NCBI GenBank assembly: GCA_039654915.1
Contig: CM077596.1
Span: 49,164,501-49,228,500, forward strand
Source of the DNA: Aquilaria yunnanensis
Lineage: Eukaryota; Streptophyta; Magnoliopsida; Malvales; Thymelaeaceae
Length of the DNA: 64,000 bases
Direction of reading: 5' to 3'
The notes beneath the pieces are model-generated. The model was not told where the DNA came from. It ran no database searches and was given only the letters and a program-made list of their open reading frames with translations. Made by a program: the position numbers and the translations under genes. Position 1 is the first letter of the stretch. Each line of letters starts with the position of its first letter. Shown piece after piece: positions 34,942-46,609 of the stretch.

Positions 34942-35064
34942 CGGAAAAGTTTTAGTAAGTGCACCAGAATGACACAAATGCTGAGATTGAAACCAACAAC
35001 ACAAATGAAATTTCACTAGAAATTTGAACACAACTGCAAGCCAAGCACGCAATCTTCTGGGAAA
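34942..35064. other. Unique flank left of duplicated segment
   Basis: Short AT-rich stretch before homology to 44785 onward begins. Confidence 0.4.
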
Positions 35065-36003
35065 GCACACTTTGCCACATTGATCAACATGTCCTTCTAG
35101 GGTCAAGGACAACACTTAGTCTTACACACTTACGTCGGATATCATACATTCGCCTTTCTTCTTCTTTTCTCTGCCATGCTCTGTTTGCTTCCCCTACTCC
35201 TGAAACAGTTTGGCAATTGCTCAGTAAACTGGACATAAACTTTGAGCAATACTGTACAGAAATGGGGAAGGGAACTCGTCTACTTATGCCAGAACTATGG
35301 TGATAGAATAACCCTACTCACATAGGTAAGCACAGGCCTCATAAGCAGAAAGTAACTCAGTCATATAGACAAGTATGTGCCTCAAACGAAAACACACTTC
35401 ATCTTAAGGCAAGAGGAGAGACACATGATCAGATAGTTGTTCAAATTAAGACTCAAATCGCATGGTAATCGATGTTTCTGTTTTCCAGTGAAAGCAATTT
35501 CACTAGAAATTTTCTGAAAATTCACATAATGACGGCTAAGTAAGAAAATATGATCAAGAAATGGCACATTGTATATGAAACCTAATATCACCTCTTCTTT
35601 TCTAGATCTGATTACATATCCACTGTTCCAGGAAAAAAAAAAAAGAACTTGTTACACTCCATGACAATTCATTCATTGATTACCAACTATTTATATGAAA
35701 TTTAGATTATTTAGTGACTTACAAAACAATAATAACACAGTGATACATCAGCTTTGCATATTACTGAGTAATTCAGCTTTGCATATTATTTATGAGAGCA
35801 AACACAGAGGCAGCAGTTCCTTCCTTCAGGTTTCAATACACTAATACTGGCTTCTGCCCAACTTTCATACTTTTGAGACCAAGTTTTATATTAGGTCACT
35901 CTAATTTGGACATCAGCGAAATTTGTAAAAATTTAGAAACAAGGTTTTTACTTGCTGGATCGACACTGATTAACAAATCGGTAAGCGGAGGTCGCCGCTT
36001 AAT

Positions 36004-38077
36004 ATGCCTGGGGGAGAGAAAGAGCGGTTGAGAGAGAGAGAGCGATCGAAAGAGGGAGCTAATGTTACTCAAGAGATTTTCGATCCAAGAAGTGGTCTTA
36101 GCTATAGAAATAGGTTATGGTATGAATCCAGCTTCGTGTTATCCTATTACTTCACTAATTTCCCAGACGAGCTATCAGCAAAAGACCAGTGGAAAGAATT
36201 CAGCAAGATGGGCATCGTCGTCGACGTTTGCTTACCACGGCGGAGGAATCAGAAAGGCAGACGATTTGGGTTTGTAAGGTTCAAAAACCTATGAATATCA
36301 CCAGGTTCAGAGCGGAGCTGAGCAACATGTGTATTGGGGAATTCAAGGTGAGAGTGAGTGAAGCTAAAGAAAAAAGTAAGGGAAGGAATGATGAAGTAGA
36401 GATCACGCAATATGGCAGAGGTAGCTATGGCAACGAAAATGCGTATGTTAAGCTCGGACAGGAGGAGTTTGGCGCTAGGGGGAGATTTGGAAGAAGCTAC
36501 AAGGATGCACTCATCAACAGAAGAGCAGGAGGTAACGAAAGGAACAGGACAGGTCCGCAGTACGCCTCGAAAGTATGGAAAGAAGCAGGGAGACTGAAGA
36601 GCGTCAATTGCTCCTACGCTCAACTGAAAGGAGAACAAAGCGGGGATACATCTTGGGAAAACATAGAGTTTCAGACAGATGAGGAGGAAAAAGCATGGCT
36701 AGAGAACGCGCTGGTTGGCTTTATCAGATTTCCAGATTGTATAAACATATTGGCGGAAGAGGTGTTCAACGAGTCCAGATTCAACTGCAATTTAAGAGTA
36801 ATGGGAGGCAGTATGGTGCTGCTAACATTCAAAACGGCTAGAGACAAGGATTTCTTCATTGAAATGATGCATGACTGGGTGGGTGAATGGTTCGATGAGG
36901 TGAGACCATGGAGAGCAAAGGACGTTGATCCTAGAAGCATGCGGTGGATTCGCCTGGAAGAGGTGCCTCTTCATGCTTACACTAAACATTTTTTCCAGTT
37001 AATGGGTAACTTGTGGGAAGTTATGTAGCTGTGGATGAAGACACGCTTTGCAGGAACAGACTGGACGTTGCACCTATTCTCACTCAAGCTTCAAGATCAG
37101 AATTGCCAAATTCAATTAATATTAAGATTGATGGAGAAATCTTTCAAATTCATGTGTCGGAGGAACCAATTTGCAATATGCTTTCTGTTCCATATGTGAA
37201 TAACCAGGAGTGTAATGCTTGCACTTTTTTGAAAGAAACCCAGATGAAGGCGAGGAACAGTTACCAGGAAGAGAAGAATGAAGAAAAGGAGTCTTGGGCA
37301 GTTGGGAGAAGTAACAGGATAGGGTCAAAGTCTCGAGTTCCCGAGACAGATGACTCTGGGTTCGAAGCATACGGGCAAGCTGAACGTACAGAGGCAGTAA
37401 GGCTGACAGAGAAGTGCGAGGAGTCAAACGGGGAAGGTTACAGCAGGGCGAGTTGCGTCAGGGAGAGAGAAGAGAATAGGCCCAAAATCGACGGGCCCAA
37501 TGGTGGGGAAGCAATCATATTGAAGGATTATGAGGCCGAGAGAGAGTATCAGGGAGGACCTATTGGATCGGCCCATCTTCTTACTATATCAGTCATGGAA
37601 GACAGGGAAGGAGAAAGAAATTATGGTCCAAATGGATCACCTGGGTCACTTTTGGTTCAACAAGTAGATTCGGACGAGGCCCGAGTCTTGAAATCTATCG
37701 AGGTGCTGAGGGAGGCATTTGCAGACGAAGAAGATCAAATACTACTAAAGGATTTTAGGACGAAGAAGAGCAGCACCAACAAGAAAAAGAGAATCGTCAA
37801 GAGGAAAAAGGTAATGGTGAAAAATAGGAAGAAGAAAGAAGGTGCAGACCAAGGAAACGAAGAGCAAGAGAGTGGGGATGGGAAACAGCGGAGCCTATCA
37901 AGGATGGCACAGGCTGAGGATGAGGCCGGTTTGGAGGTGGCGGCAAGAAGGGAAGCGGAGGAAGTACTGAGAACAATTAAGGAGATGGGACTCATCCTAG
38001 ATGGCGGGTTGGGAGAATTGAAGAGGAAGATCATAGAGTTGGAGCTGAACGAACGAAGGAGGGCAGGGGAAGTATAG
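36004..38077 (+). pseudogene. LINE ORF1: RRM-like domain and DUF4283-like region
   Basis: ORF1 proteins bind element RNA. The N-terminus has an RRM-like fold signature (SYYFTNFPDELSAKDQWKEFSKMG, then GRRFGFVRFKNL), as in many plant LINEs. It breaks at a frameshift near 36290. A second block (36290-37028) holds a DUF4283-like pattern (WENIEFQTDEEEKAWLENAL, MRWIRLEEVPLHAYTKHFFQLMGNLW). A second frameshift near 37010-37025 leads into the frame at 37013-38077 (VAVDEDTLCRNRLDVAPIL). The tail is charged and Lys/Glu-rich. Two frameshifts make it a pseudogene. Confidence 0.85.
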
Positions 38078-38125
38078 AAGAATAACAGAGATCCGGTGTA
38101 CTGAGGGCCGCGTCATACAAGGGAG

Positions 38126-41100
38126 ATGAAGATACTATCACTAAACGTAAGAGGGTTAAGTAGCGACACCAAGAAGCGAGCACTGAATGGGCTACTGAGA
38201 GCTGAACAATCGGACATGGTAATGTTGTAGGAAACAAAATTACCCACTTTTGATATCAGGAACTTATCCAAATTGTGGGGTTTCAAGGAGGTTGAAGCTG
38301 TATGGGTCAATTCAGACGGTGCATTAGGAGGACTGATGTTAATATGGCAAAAGCGTTTCTTCATAGCTCAAGCAAAGTTTTCTAATGCACGAGGGATTTT
38401 TATCAGCGGGGAGTTGGTACAGCAGAAATTCAGGTGCGTTTTTGCTACATCATATGCCCCAAATGATGTTAAGTTAAGATGCCAGTTTTGGCAAGACCTG
38501 TTATCAATAAAGGTTCAAATTGAGGGTTGTTGGATAGTAGGCGGGGATTGGAACGAAATTTTATCTGTAGAGGAACGATTGCCGACAGCTCGCCTTGATA
38601 GAGGAATGAAGGATTTCAAAGAGTTTGTGGATAATGCAAAACTGGTAGATATCCCAATGAGGGGAGGTGGTTATACATGGTCGAATAATCAGATACAACT
38701 CATCAAAAGCAGGCTGGATAGATTCTTAATAAACTCTGACTTTTTAAGTAAGTTCGCACAGCTACAACAATGGAAGGTCAATGCGACATTATCCGATCAC
38801 GATGCTGTGTGTTTGGGGTGGAGAAGGTTAGATGGGGGACCAATTCCTTTTCGCTGTTTCAGCTGGTGGCTAAAGGAAAAGGATTTCAAGCCTTGGTTCA
38901 GTGAGCTATGGAAGGCCATGGATCAAGGTAAGGCAAAGGAAAAGCCTAAATTGCTGCAGAAACTGAGGTTGGCTAAGAAACAGTTGAAGATTAAGTTTAA
39001 AGGCGCCTATAACACCATAGCCACAGAATTGAAAAGGACTGAGAGCGAACTACAAGCCCTGGAAAATTCCAGGGAATTGAAACTAGTAGACAAGAAGGTG
39101 TATCTTCTATGGTATCAATGCCGAGAAAAGTTGTGGGTACTGAGGAAAAAGGAGGAATCAGCAGCACGTCAAAAGGCAAGATGTGACTGGATAAGAATGG
39201 GGGATTGCAACTCAAGGTATTTCCATATGGTCATGAACAATAGAGCTCAGACAAATAGCTTAATAGCTATAAAAATCAATGGGGAAGAGAGGGAAGACCC
39301 CGCGCTTATCAAGGAGGAAGTGGTTAAGTTCTTTGAAAAACACTTTGCAAAAGAAGAGGGTCCATTACTAAAGTTACCAGAGGGTTGCTTAAGGAGGATC
39401 AGCAGTGGAAAAGCAGAGTCTTTGGAGTCGGAATTATCAGAGGAAGAGGTCAAGGAAGCAATATGGGGCTGTGACGGGGATAAAGCACCAGGACCGGATG
39501 GGTTTAATTTCAGATTTTTCAAAGAAAATTGGCTGGTATTAAAGGAAGACATCATGGCTTTTATGAGGGATTTTTATGAGAGTGTCAAGTTTCCAAGGGC
39601 AGCAAACGCCTCATTTATTGCCCTAATTCCCAAGAAGGCTAGCCCACAATCTCTAAGGGATTTTAGACCAATAACGTTGGTGAATAGTATTTACAAAATT
39701 TTGGCAAAAATACTAGCAGTAAGATTAAGGGAAGTGATGAAGGATGTCATGGGAGAATCACAATTCGCCTTCACCAAGGGCAAACAAATATTAGATTGTG
39801 CCATGATAGCCAATGAAGTTGTGCATAGCTTGAAGACTACAAAAAAGAAAGGCCTCGTGCTGAAAATTGATTTTGAGAAGGCATATGATTCGATACACTG
39901 GAAGTACTTGGACAACGTACTGCTGGAAATGGGATTTGGGCAGCGCTGGAGGGAGTGGATGATGGAGTGCATAAGTACGGTGGACCTGTCGGTGCTTGTT
40001 AATGGGTCACCCTAAAAACAATTTAGAATGGAGAAAGGACTAAGGCAGGGTGACCCAATCTCTCCGTTCCTTTTCAACTTAGAAAGCGAAGGGCTCAACG
40101 TGCTAATGAATAAAACAATTTCCTTGGGCTTAATTTAGGGAGCTGACGTTGGGATCATATAAAAAATGAGGATAACCCACTTACAGTTTGCTGACGACAC
40201 ATTGTTATTCTGCGATGGGAACTTGGCAAGCCTCAAAAATCTGAAAAGGGTGCTGAGATGTTTTCAACTGTGTTCGGGGTTAAAGATCAATATGGCCAAG
40301 AGCATGCTGTATGGAGTGAATATGGAGGAGGAAGTTGTGAAGTGGTGGGGAACGGAAATTGGATGCTCTCATGGAACCTTTCCTTTTGTATATCTAGGAC
40401 TACCAATTGGCGACAATCCTCACTCAATAAAAATGTGGGAACCAGTGATAGAGAGGGTGAGAGCTAGACTAAGTTTGTGGAAAACAAGATTCATCTCGAG
40501 AGCGGGGAGGGTTACATTGATAAAGTCCGTTTTGAATAGCTTACCCACATATTATTTCTCTTTGTTTCCTGTCCCTACAGGGGTTATTAAGGAGCTGGAA
40601 AAACTGCAAAGGAACTTTTTCTGGGGAAACGACGAAGGAGCAAGGAGACTGACCCCAATTGGATGGCAAATCATTAGAAGACCAAAACAAGAAGGAGGGT
40701 TCAGAATTGGAGATTTGAGTAGAAAGACTAAAGCGATGCTAACAAAGTGGATATGGAGATATGGCAACGAGCCCACAGTGACATGGAGACAGATAATCAC
40801 CGCAAAGTATGGAGGTGTAGAGGACGATTTAAAGCCTTTAACCAGTAGGAGGAAGAAATTTTCAAATATTTGGAAAGCAATAACAGAGGATGGGGTGAAG
40901 GATAACAGTGGTACAGCTTCCACAGAGTCGGGTTTCATGTCTATGATTAGGGACGGGGGAAGGACGTCTTTTTGGCATGATCATTGGATAAATGGAGTAA
41001 TACTGAAGATCAAGTTCCCAAGAATTTTTGCGCTGGCGTCTAACAAGGAAGGGAAGGTTAAAGAGTTTGGATACTGGAGCGGTGGCCTATGGAAATGGAA

Positions 41101-42277
41101 AGTGAAGCTGAGAAGACCAGTGTTCGACTGGGAAAGAAATATTTGGTCAGACTTCTTAGTAACACTGGGGAAGAAAGTCTTGTGCGCAGAAGAAAAAAAT
41201 AGATTAATTTGGGTACATGAACGATCTGGGCAGTACTCGGTGGCATCATACGTGAACCAAGGAAGGTACATATCAGCTTAAAACTGCGAGATTACAGCAG
41301 CTACTTGGCAGTTTTGGTCACCACTGAAAGTTGGAGTTTTCGTTTGGCAATTAATCCATGGAAAGTTACCAACGAGAGACATGCTTCTGGAAAAGAAGGT
41401 TTTGAGTAGTCAAGAAGCCTCATGTCCTCTGTGCAAAGGCGAAATGGAGACAATTTCCCACTTATTTACGCTCTGCAAGTTTGTGTGGAAAGTGTGGTCC
41501 TTGATACTGAAGGACTGGAAATTGTAGTGGCCAAAGCCAAGCACAATCCGCCAGCTCTTCAGTCAGTGGATGGCACAGGCAGGACACGTTAAGTCAGCGG
41601 AAGTGTGGATGTTGTTCTTCTACGCTACGGTGTGGACGATTTGGCAAGTGAAGAATGACAAGATTTTTAGAGGGAAAGAGATGCAAGTCCTCATTACATA
41701 TGACATGGTCAAATTGAGGGTTGGACAATGGATTACGGCGAAGTGGCAGCAGAGCAACATCACAGTCCTGGATGTTATACTCGATCCAGCAAATGTGGGA
41801 ATCGAAAAGGGGCAGGCAAGGGGCAAAAACTCATCAAGCTGGGAAGCGCCATCTCCCGAAAGTCTGAAGTTCAACATGGATGCAGCAGTAAATCCAAGGC
41901 GACAAAAAGCTGCTATTAAGGGTATCCTCAGGGATAGCGATGGAAGAACGCTATGCATCTTCTCCAGGCCTATGTAGTGGGGAGAAGTCGCTGACCTAGA
42001 ACTGGAAGCAATCCTGGAGGCGTTTAGGATTATGAACCGAATGAGGGACATGGCGAAAGACAGACTAGTAGTGGAAACAAACTCAAAACTGGCCTCATCT
42101 TGGATCAATAAAACTGAAAAAGGACCGTGGAGCGTAACAGACAGCCTAAGACAAATCGAAGGCCTAAAGAAACTTATCCAGAACTGCTGCATTGCTTTTG
42201 CTCCAAGGGAGGCTAATGACAAAGCAGATACACTAGCTAAACTCAGATTGCAAAGAGTATTACCTCTTCAGCTTTGA
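38126..42277 (+). pseudogene. LINE ORF2: endonuclease, reverse transcriptase, zinc region, RNase H
   Basis: ATG at 38126 (MKILSLNVRGLSSDTKKRAL). Domains in order: apurinic-type endonuclease (ETKL, SYAPND, GGDWNEIL, SDHDAV); RT ([36 protein letters not shown], catalytic FADD near 40190); zf-RVT region (FVWQLIHGKLPTRD, CPLC...HLFTLCKFVWKVW); C-terminal RNase H (FNMDAAVNPRRQKAA, LELEAILEAF, AFAPREANDKADTLAKL). The whole ORF stays in one frame but has about seven nonsense codons (38228, 40013, near 40136 and 40157, 41279, 41525 and 41975). The RNase H is the type gained by some plant L1 elements. Confidence 0.92.
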
Positions 42278-42791
42278 TTTGATTAAGGAGCTTTTGGTTC
42301 CAGAAGCTTTCTCATTTTTCTAATGCTGAGGACCTGACTGAAACTCTGGATTAGCAAGGGTTGGGCGCCTGCGAGTGTGTGATGTCATTCGTGCATATAT
42401 ATTTGTGGTAGAAGCAATGTTGCTGTTCAATGTATGGATGAAGTTAGTTTACATGGGCAATCTGCAAACAGAAGAACAGTTTGACACTACTGATATGCTC
42501 GAAGAAATGAAGGAAGTGAATCGGGTTGGAAAGCAAAAACAGGGGTACCTGGTAAGATTAATATATTATAAGCGATCGGGTGGAATGGCGGTTGCAATCC
42601 AAGTCCAGCAGGTAGAAGTTGTGCCAAGGAAACACACACATTGTTTGGCCTGAGCTAATCTGTTAAGTATGAGTTTCCGTGTTGTTCGGTGACACAACTT
42701 GCTTGCAAGCTAGTTCTTCAGCTTGTATATTACCTATTACCATTAATAAAATATCTTTTGTCTGCCGTGCAAAAAAAAATTTGGACATCAG

Positions 42792-43568
42792 TGGGGGCTG
42801 TATTTTACAGAAAATGCAGCAGCAATTATGCCAGTTTTGGCCCTTAGTCAGTAAATTCAACAAACATTTTAGGTAGCTAAGACTTTAACAGGTTAGTTTA
42901 ACTTCGAAGTCATTATCAACTAAGATCTATATCTTTTGCACAAGAGTGCACAAAACACAACATCAAACCCATACACTGTTCATTTAGTAACTGCTAATAA
43001 CTTCAGATATAACAAAACGTCTTACTCACAAATCTAAATTTAATTTTTCCACTTCCAACAAGTTTTTTTTTATCAAATACTAGGTTCCTACAAATTTTCA
43101 ATCCATTTGGAGTTGATTTGAGCCCTTTTCTTCCTTAAAGTTCCAAATTTGCCAATTTTTGACAGATTTCCTGCTGTTTTAGCAGGTAAGGCTTGGTTTT
43201 ATACTTATACCACCATAAAAGCTAATTTTTCTCTAATTCATGATCCAACAAGTCCCATTCATCAGTTGAAATATTAACATACTCTTATGCCCTTCAAAGT
43301 ACCTGGCCAACTACAGTCAGCAGGCTAGCAATACCAAAACAAAAAAGGGCAACTTTCTGAATTTCACTACTTTCGTTTATTGAATTATCAATGTTTGAGT
43401 TTGAGTAGCCAGAGACTGTAGGGTAGCGCCTCACAAAATAAGTTAAAATTTGTCAACCAAACACCTACTCACATCACAGGCAAAAATTAATGAGATTAAA
43501 TAAGGGCAGAGCTTGGAGTCAAAGTGCATAAACGATCTGAGACTTACAGGAATGAGCAATTAGAAAAT
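42792..43568. other. Downstream flank of the CNL remnant (left copy)
   Basis: Noncoding. Aligns with 45590-46609 of the right copy; small deletions account for the shorter length. Contains the conserved reverse-strand donor-like GTAAGT at 43547-43542. Confidence 0.7.
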
Positions 43569-44690
43569 GCAGATGTCTGGAATGTGGGAAATCTTGGACC
43601 ACTCGGTGCTTCCATCGACGCATATTCACGATATCTTTTCGCAATTGATGCATATAGACTTGAGATTGGAGAGCCGTAGCATGGATTTCTGTGATGGCAG
43701 GCTCATCAGATTATCACAAAATGAAAGCTCAAGTCGTTGGAGAGAGGAGAGGTTTTCTAGCCACTCAGGCAAATATTCAATTGCAGGAAAGAAATCTATC
43801 TCAAAGACTTTAAGAGTAGTTAAGTGTTGTATTTGAGGTGGTAGAGTGCCGCACCCATATTCAGACAGAGTCAATATTTCGAGGGAGGAAGGGATGCTTT
43901 GATCAATAGAATCAAAGTATTGAGGGATTTACCCTCCAAACTCACCCATTCCATTCGACGTTAAATGCGTCAGGGATGGCATCGCCTTTAGAGGTGATAA
44001 ATTACTCAACTTTGTGCAGCCACAAATTTTGAGTTCCTTCAAAGAAGAAAGGTTGCCTAACCATTGTGGCAAAGTTTCCAATCCATTAAACCGGTTAAGC
44101 TCCAATTCTTGAAGAGCAGTGAGGTGCTGCATTTGATGTGGCAGAGACTGTATATTATGTCCTCCAGAAAGCTTCAACTCGATGAGGGACCCATGCAAGT
44201 GATGGATGGAAGTGAAGCATGGGGGCAACTCTCTTACCTCTTTTGAGAAGTTGAAATACAAGAATAATCTTTTTAAATGGGTGAGACAGCCTAAGCTTGT
44301 TTTTGGAATCCTGTCCCATATGATATCATCACACCCAAGAATCTTTAACTCTTCTAAATTCTTCAAACTTCCGAGCCATTCAAGTTCTGAAGACATGTAA
44401 GGACAGCAAATTAACTCCAACCTTTGTAGGGAAGTGCAGTGTTGCAGTCCACCTAGAGCACACCTTAAATTCTTACAATCATCAAGCTTCAAATGTGCGA
44501 GAGAGCAGAGCTCACGAAAGCTCGGGAGAAACTCCAACTCGCCACAATTAGATATCTCTAACTTTCTCAGGTAATTGCTGGAAAACAGACCATCTCCTAA
44601 GTCACTGACACTTAAATAATAACACTCAAGCATTTTAAGACGTGGGAGATCATTTGTCATCGAAATCAATAAACTCTCTAAACAGATCAC
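43569..44690 (-). pseudogene. Truncated CNL pseudogene: LRR 3' part only
   Basis: Minus-strand remnant of a gene related to the intact CNL next to it. Shared LRR blocks include LQHCTSLQRLEL, SSELEWLGSLKNL, ELPPCFTSIHHLHGSLI, SLPHQMQ, GLETLPQWLGNLSSL, LSPLKAM and, after an in-frame stop near 43929, TLPPQIQHLTTL, LPEWLENLSSLQRL, SMLRLSNLKSI. A second stop near 43626 cuts the tail. The upstream coding region (CC, NB-ARC and early LRR) is missing: homology stops at about 44690, at the duplication junction. No ATG or promoter remains, so it should not make protein. Confidence 0.92.
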
Positions 44691-44832
44691 TGTCCTTGAC
44701 CTTGGAGGGACAAGTTGTCTCTAATTAGAGAGTTTGACAAGCAAATTAGAGAGTTTTCATCGAAAACAGATCAGTAGGCCTAAACCACACTTTGACACAT
44801 CGATCAACTTGTCCCTCCAAGGTCAAGGACAG
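44657..44832. repeat. Duplication junction with templated filler and a 28-bp perfect inverted repeat
   Basis: Arms at 44690-44717 (CTGTCCTTGACCTTGGAGGG...) and 44805-44832 are exact reverse complements. The right arm belongs to the duplicated flank (compare 35085-35112), so the left arm looks like an inverted copy made at the junction. The loop holds more local copies: TCATCGAAA at 44657 and 44757, AAACAGATCA at 44680 and 44764, and CTCTAATTAGAG with a second TTAGAGAG. Confidence 0.9.
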
Positions 44833-46204
44833 CACTTAGTCTTACACACGTATGTCAGAAATCATGCATTTGCCTTCCCTCATATTTTCTTTTCCATGCT
44901 TTGTTTGCTTCCTATGCTCCTAAAATAGTTCAACAATTTCTCAGTAAACTGGACATAAACTTTGAGCAATATTGTACAGAAAATGGGGAAGGGAACTTCT
45001 CTACTTATGCCAGAACCATGATGATAGAATAACCCTAATCACATAGATAAGCACAGGTGACAGGCCTCATGAGTAGAACGTAACTCAGTTAAATACACAA
45101 GCCCGTGCCTCAAACGAAGACACACTTCATCTTAAGACAAAAGGAGAGACACAACATCAGATGGTTGTTCAAATGAAGATTCAGATTACATGGTAATCAA
45201 TGTTTCTATTTTCTAGTCTAAAAATTCACATAATGACGGCTAAGTAAGAAAATATCATCAAGAAATGGAACCTCTTATATGAAACTTAATATTACCTCTT
45301 ATTTTACAGAGTCTGATTGCATATCCACTATTCCAGAAAAAAAAAATCTTGTTACACCCCATGACAATTCATTTATTGATTACCAACTATATATATGAAA
45401 TTTAGATTATTTAGTGACTTACAAAACAGTATAACACTAGTGATACATCAGCTTTGCATATTATTTATGAGGGCAAACATAGAGGCACCAGCTCCCACAG
45501 GTTTCAATACACTAATATTGGCTTCTGTTCAACTTTCATACTTTTTGGACCAATTTTTATATTAGGTCACTCTCATTTGGACGTCAGTGAGACTGTGTTT
45601 TACAGCAAAATGCAGCAGCAGTAATGCCAGTTTTGGCCCTTAATCAGTAAATTCAACAACCATTTTAGGTAGCCAAGACTTTAACATGTTAGTTTTACTT
45701 ATAAATCACAGGTTAGTTTTACTTATAAATAATTGTCAACTAATTTCTATATCTTTTGCACAAGAGTAAACAAAATTGCAACAGCAAACCCAAACACTGT
45801 TTATTTACTAACTGTTGCTAACTTGAGATATGTCAAACTTTTCACTCACAAATCTACATCCAATTTTTCCACTTCCAACAAGTTTGTTTTATCAAATATT
45901 GGGTTCCTACAAAATTTCAATCCATTTGAAGCTGATTGGAGCCCTTTTTTCCTTAAAGTTTCAAATCTGCAAATTTTTGACAGATTTCCTTCAAATTTTA
46001 GCAGGTAAGTCTTGGTTTTATACCTTGTACCACCATAAAAGCTAATTTTTATCTAATTTATGATCCAGCAAGTCCTGATCATCAACTGAAACAGTAACAT
46101 ACTCTTATGCCCTTCAAAGTATCCGGCCAACTTCAGTCAGCATGATGGCAATACCAAAACAAAAGAGGACAACTTTCTAAATTTCGCTAATTTAGTTTAT
46201 TGAA

Positions 46205-46565
46205 TTATTAAGGTTTAAGTTTGAGTAGCCAGAGAAGGGTAGTGCCTCGCAAAATAAGTTTGAAAAGGGTTATCAAGGTTTGAGTAACTAACCACTGTGA
46301 TGTCCTACCCACATCCAAGGGAACAATTAATGAGATTTTGAGCAAAGCACATAAATTAATGAGATTAAATAAGGGCAGAGCTTGAAGTCAAAGTGCATAA
46401 AAAGGCAATCATTTTCCGTGATTAATTAAAATGGTTTGAGTTTGAGTAGCCAGAGAAGGTAGTGCCTCGCAAGATAGGTTCAAAACAATTGATGAGATTT
46501 CGAGCAAAGCATATAAATTAATGAGATTAAAAAAAGGGCAGAGCTTGGATTCAAAGTGCATAAAT
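46205..46565. repeat. Local imperfect tandem duplication in the CNL 3' flank
   Basis: GTTTGAGTAGCCAGAGAAGG(G)TAGTGCCTCGCAA occurs at about 46218 and 46439. AAATTAATGAGATTAAA...GGGCAGAGCTTG...CAAAGTGCATAAA occurs at about 46352 and 46515. The unit is about 160-220 bases with internal gaps. The left copy of the segment has only one such unit. Confidence 0.75.
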
Positions 46566-46591
46566 AGACGATTAGTTATCTGAGATCTGAG

Positions 46592-46597
46592 ACTTAC
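46592..46597 (-). other. Donor-like GTAAGT 12 nt after the CNL stop (possible 3' UTR intron)
   Basis: The minus strand reads ATTCCTGTAAGTCTCAG directly after the stop codon. The same motif stands at the same place in the pseudogene copy (43547-43542). This suggests a spliced 3' UTR, but no acceptor can be fixed from sequence alone. Confidence 0.4.
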
Positions 46598-46609
46598 AGG
46601 AATGAGCAA

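Larger units (their letters stand above)
35917..42777 (+). mobile_element. L1-type LINE with RNase H (6.9 kb), near full length
   Basis: Flanked by the perfect 14-bp direct repeat AATTTGGACATCAG (35903-35916 and 42778-42791) and ending in an A-run at 42771-42777, the signature of target-primed reverse transcription. ORF1 (36004-38077) and ORF2 (38126-42277) are followed by a 3' UTR of about 490 bases. Because the sister copy of the duplicated segment has uninterrupted sequence here (near 45572-45600), the empty site is visible in the same window. The 5' end appears intact, with a short leader. Confidence 0.95.
35065..44690. repeat. Left copy of a tandem segmental duplication (split by a LINE)
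   Basis: Sequence from 35065 (GCACACTTTGCCACATTGATCAAC) to the LINE at 35917, continuing after it from 42792 to 44690, aligns in direct orientation with 44785 to about 47720. Shared landmarks: GGTCAAGGACAACACTTAGTCTTACACAC, ATCAGCTTTGCATATTATTTATGAG, TTTGGACATCAG, GCAGCAGCAATTATGCCAGTTTTGGCCCTTA and the LRR coding end. Many substitutions and small indels make this an old duplication. Breakpoints are approximate. Confidence 0.85.
44785..46609. repeat. Right copy of the duplicated segment: CNL downstream flank
   Basis: Noncoding region downstream of the intact CNL, collinear with 35065-35916 plus 42792-43568. It retains the LINE-free target site near 45572-45600. No protein gene is evident. 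Confidence 0.85.

Noticed and set aside
42375..42653. Frame of 92 codons after LINE ORF2
   Set aside because: It lies in the LINE 3' UTR before the poly(A) run and has no domain.
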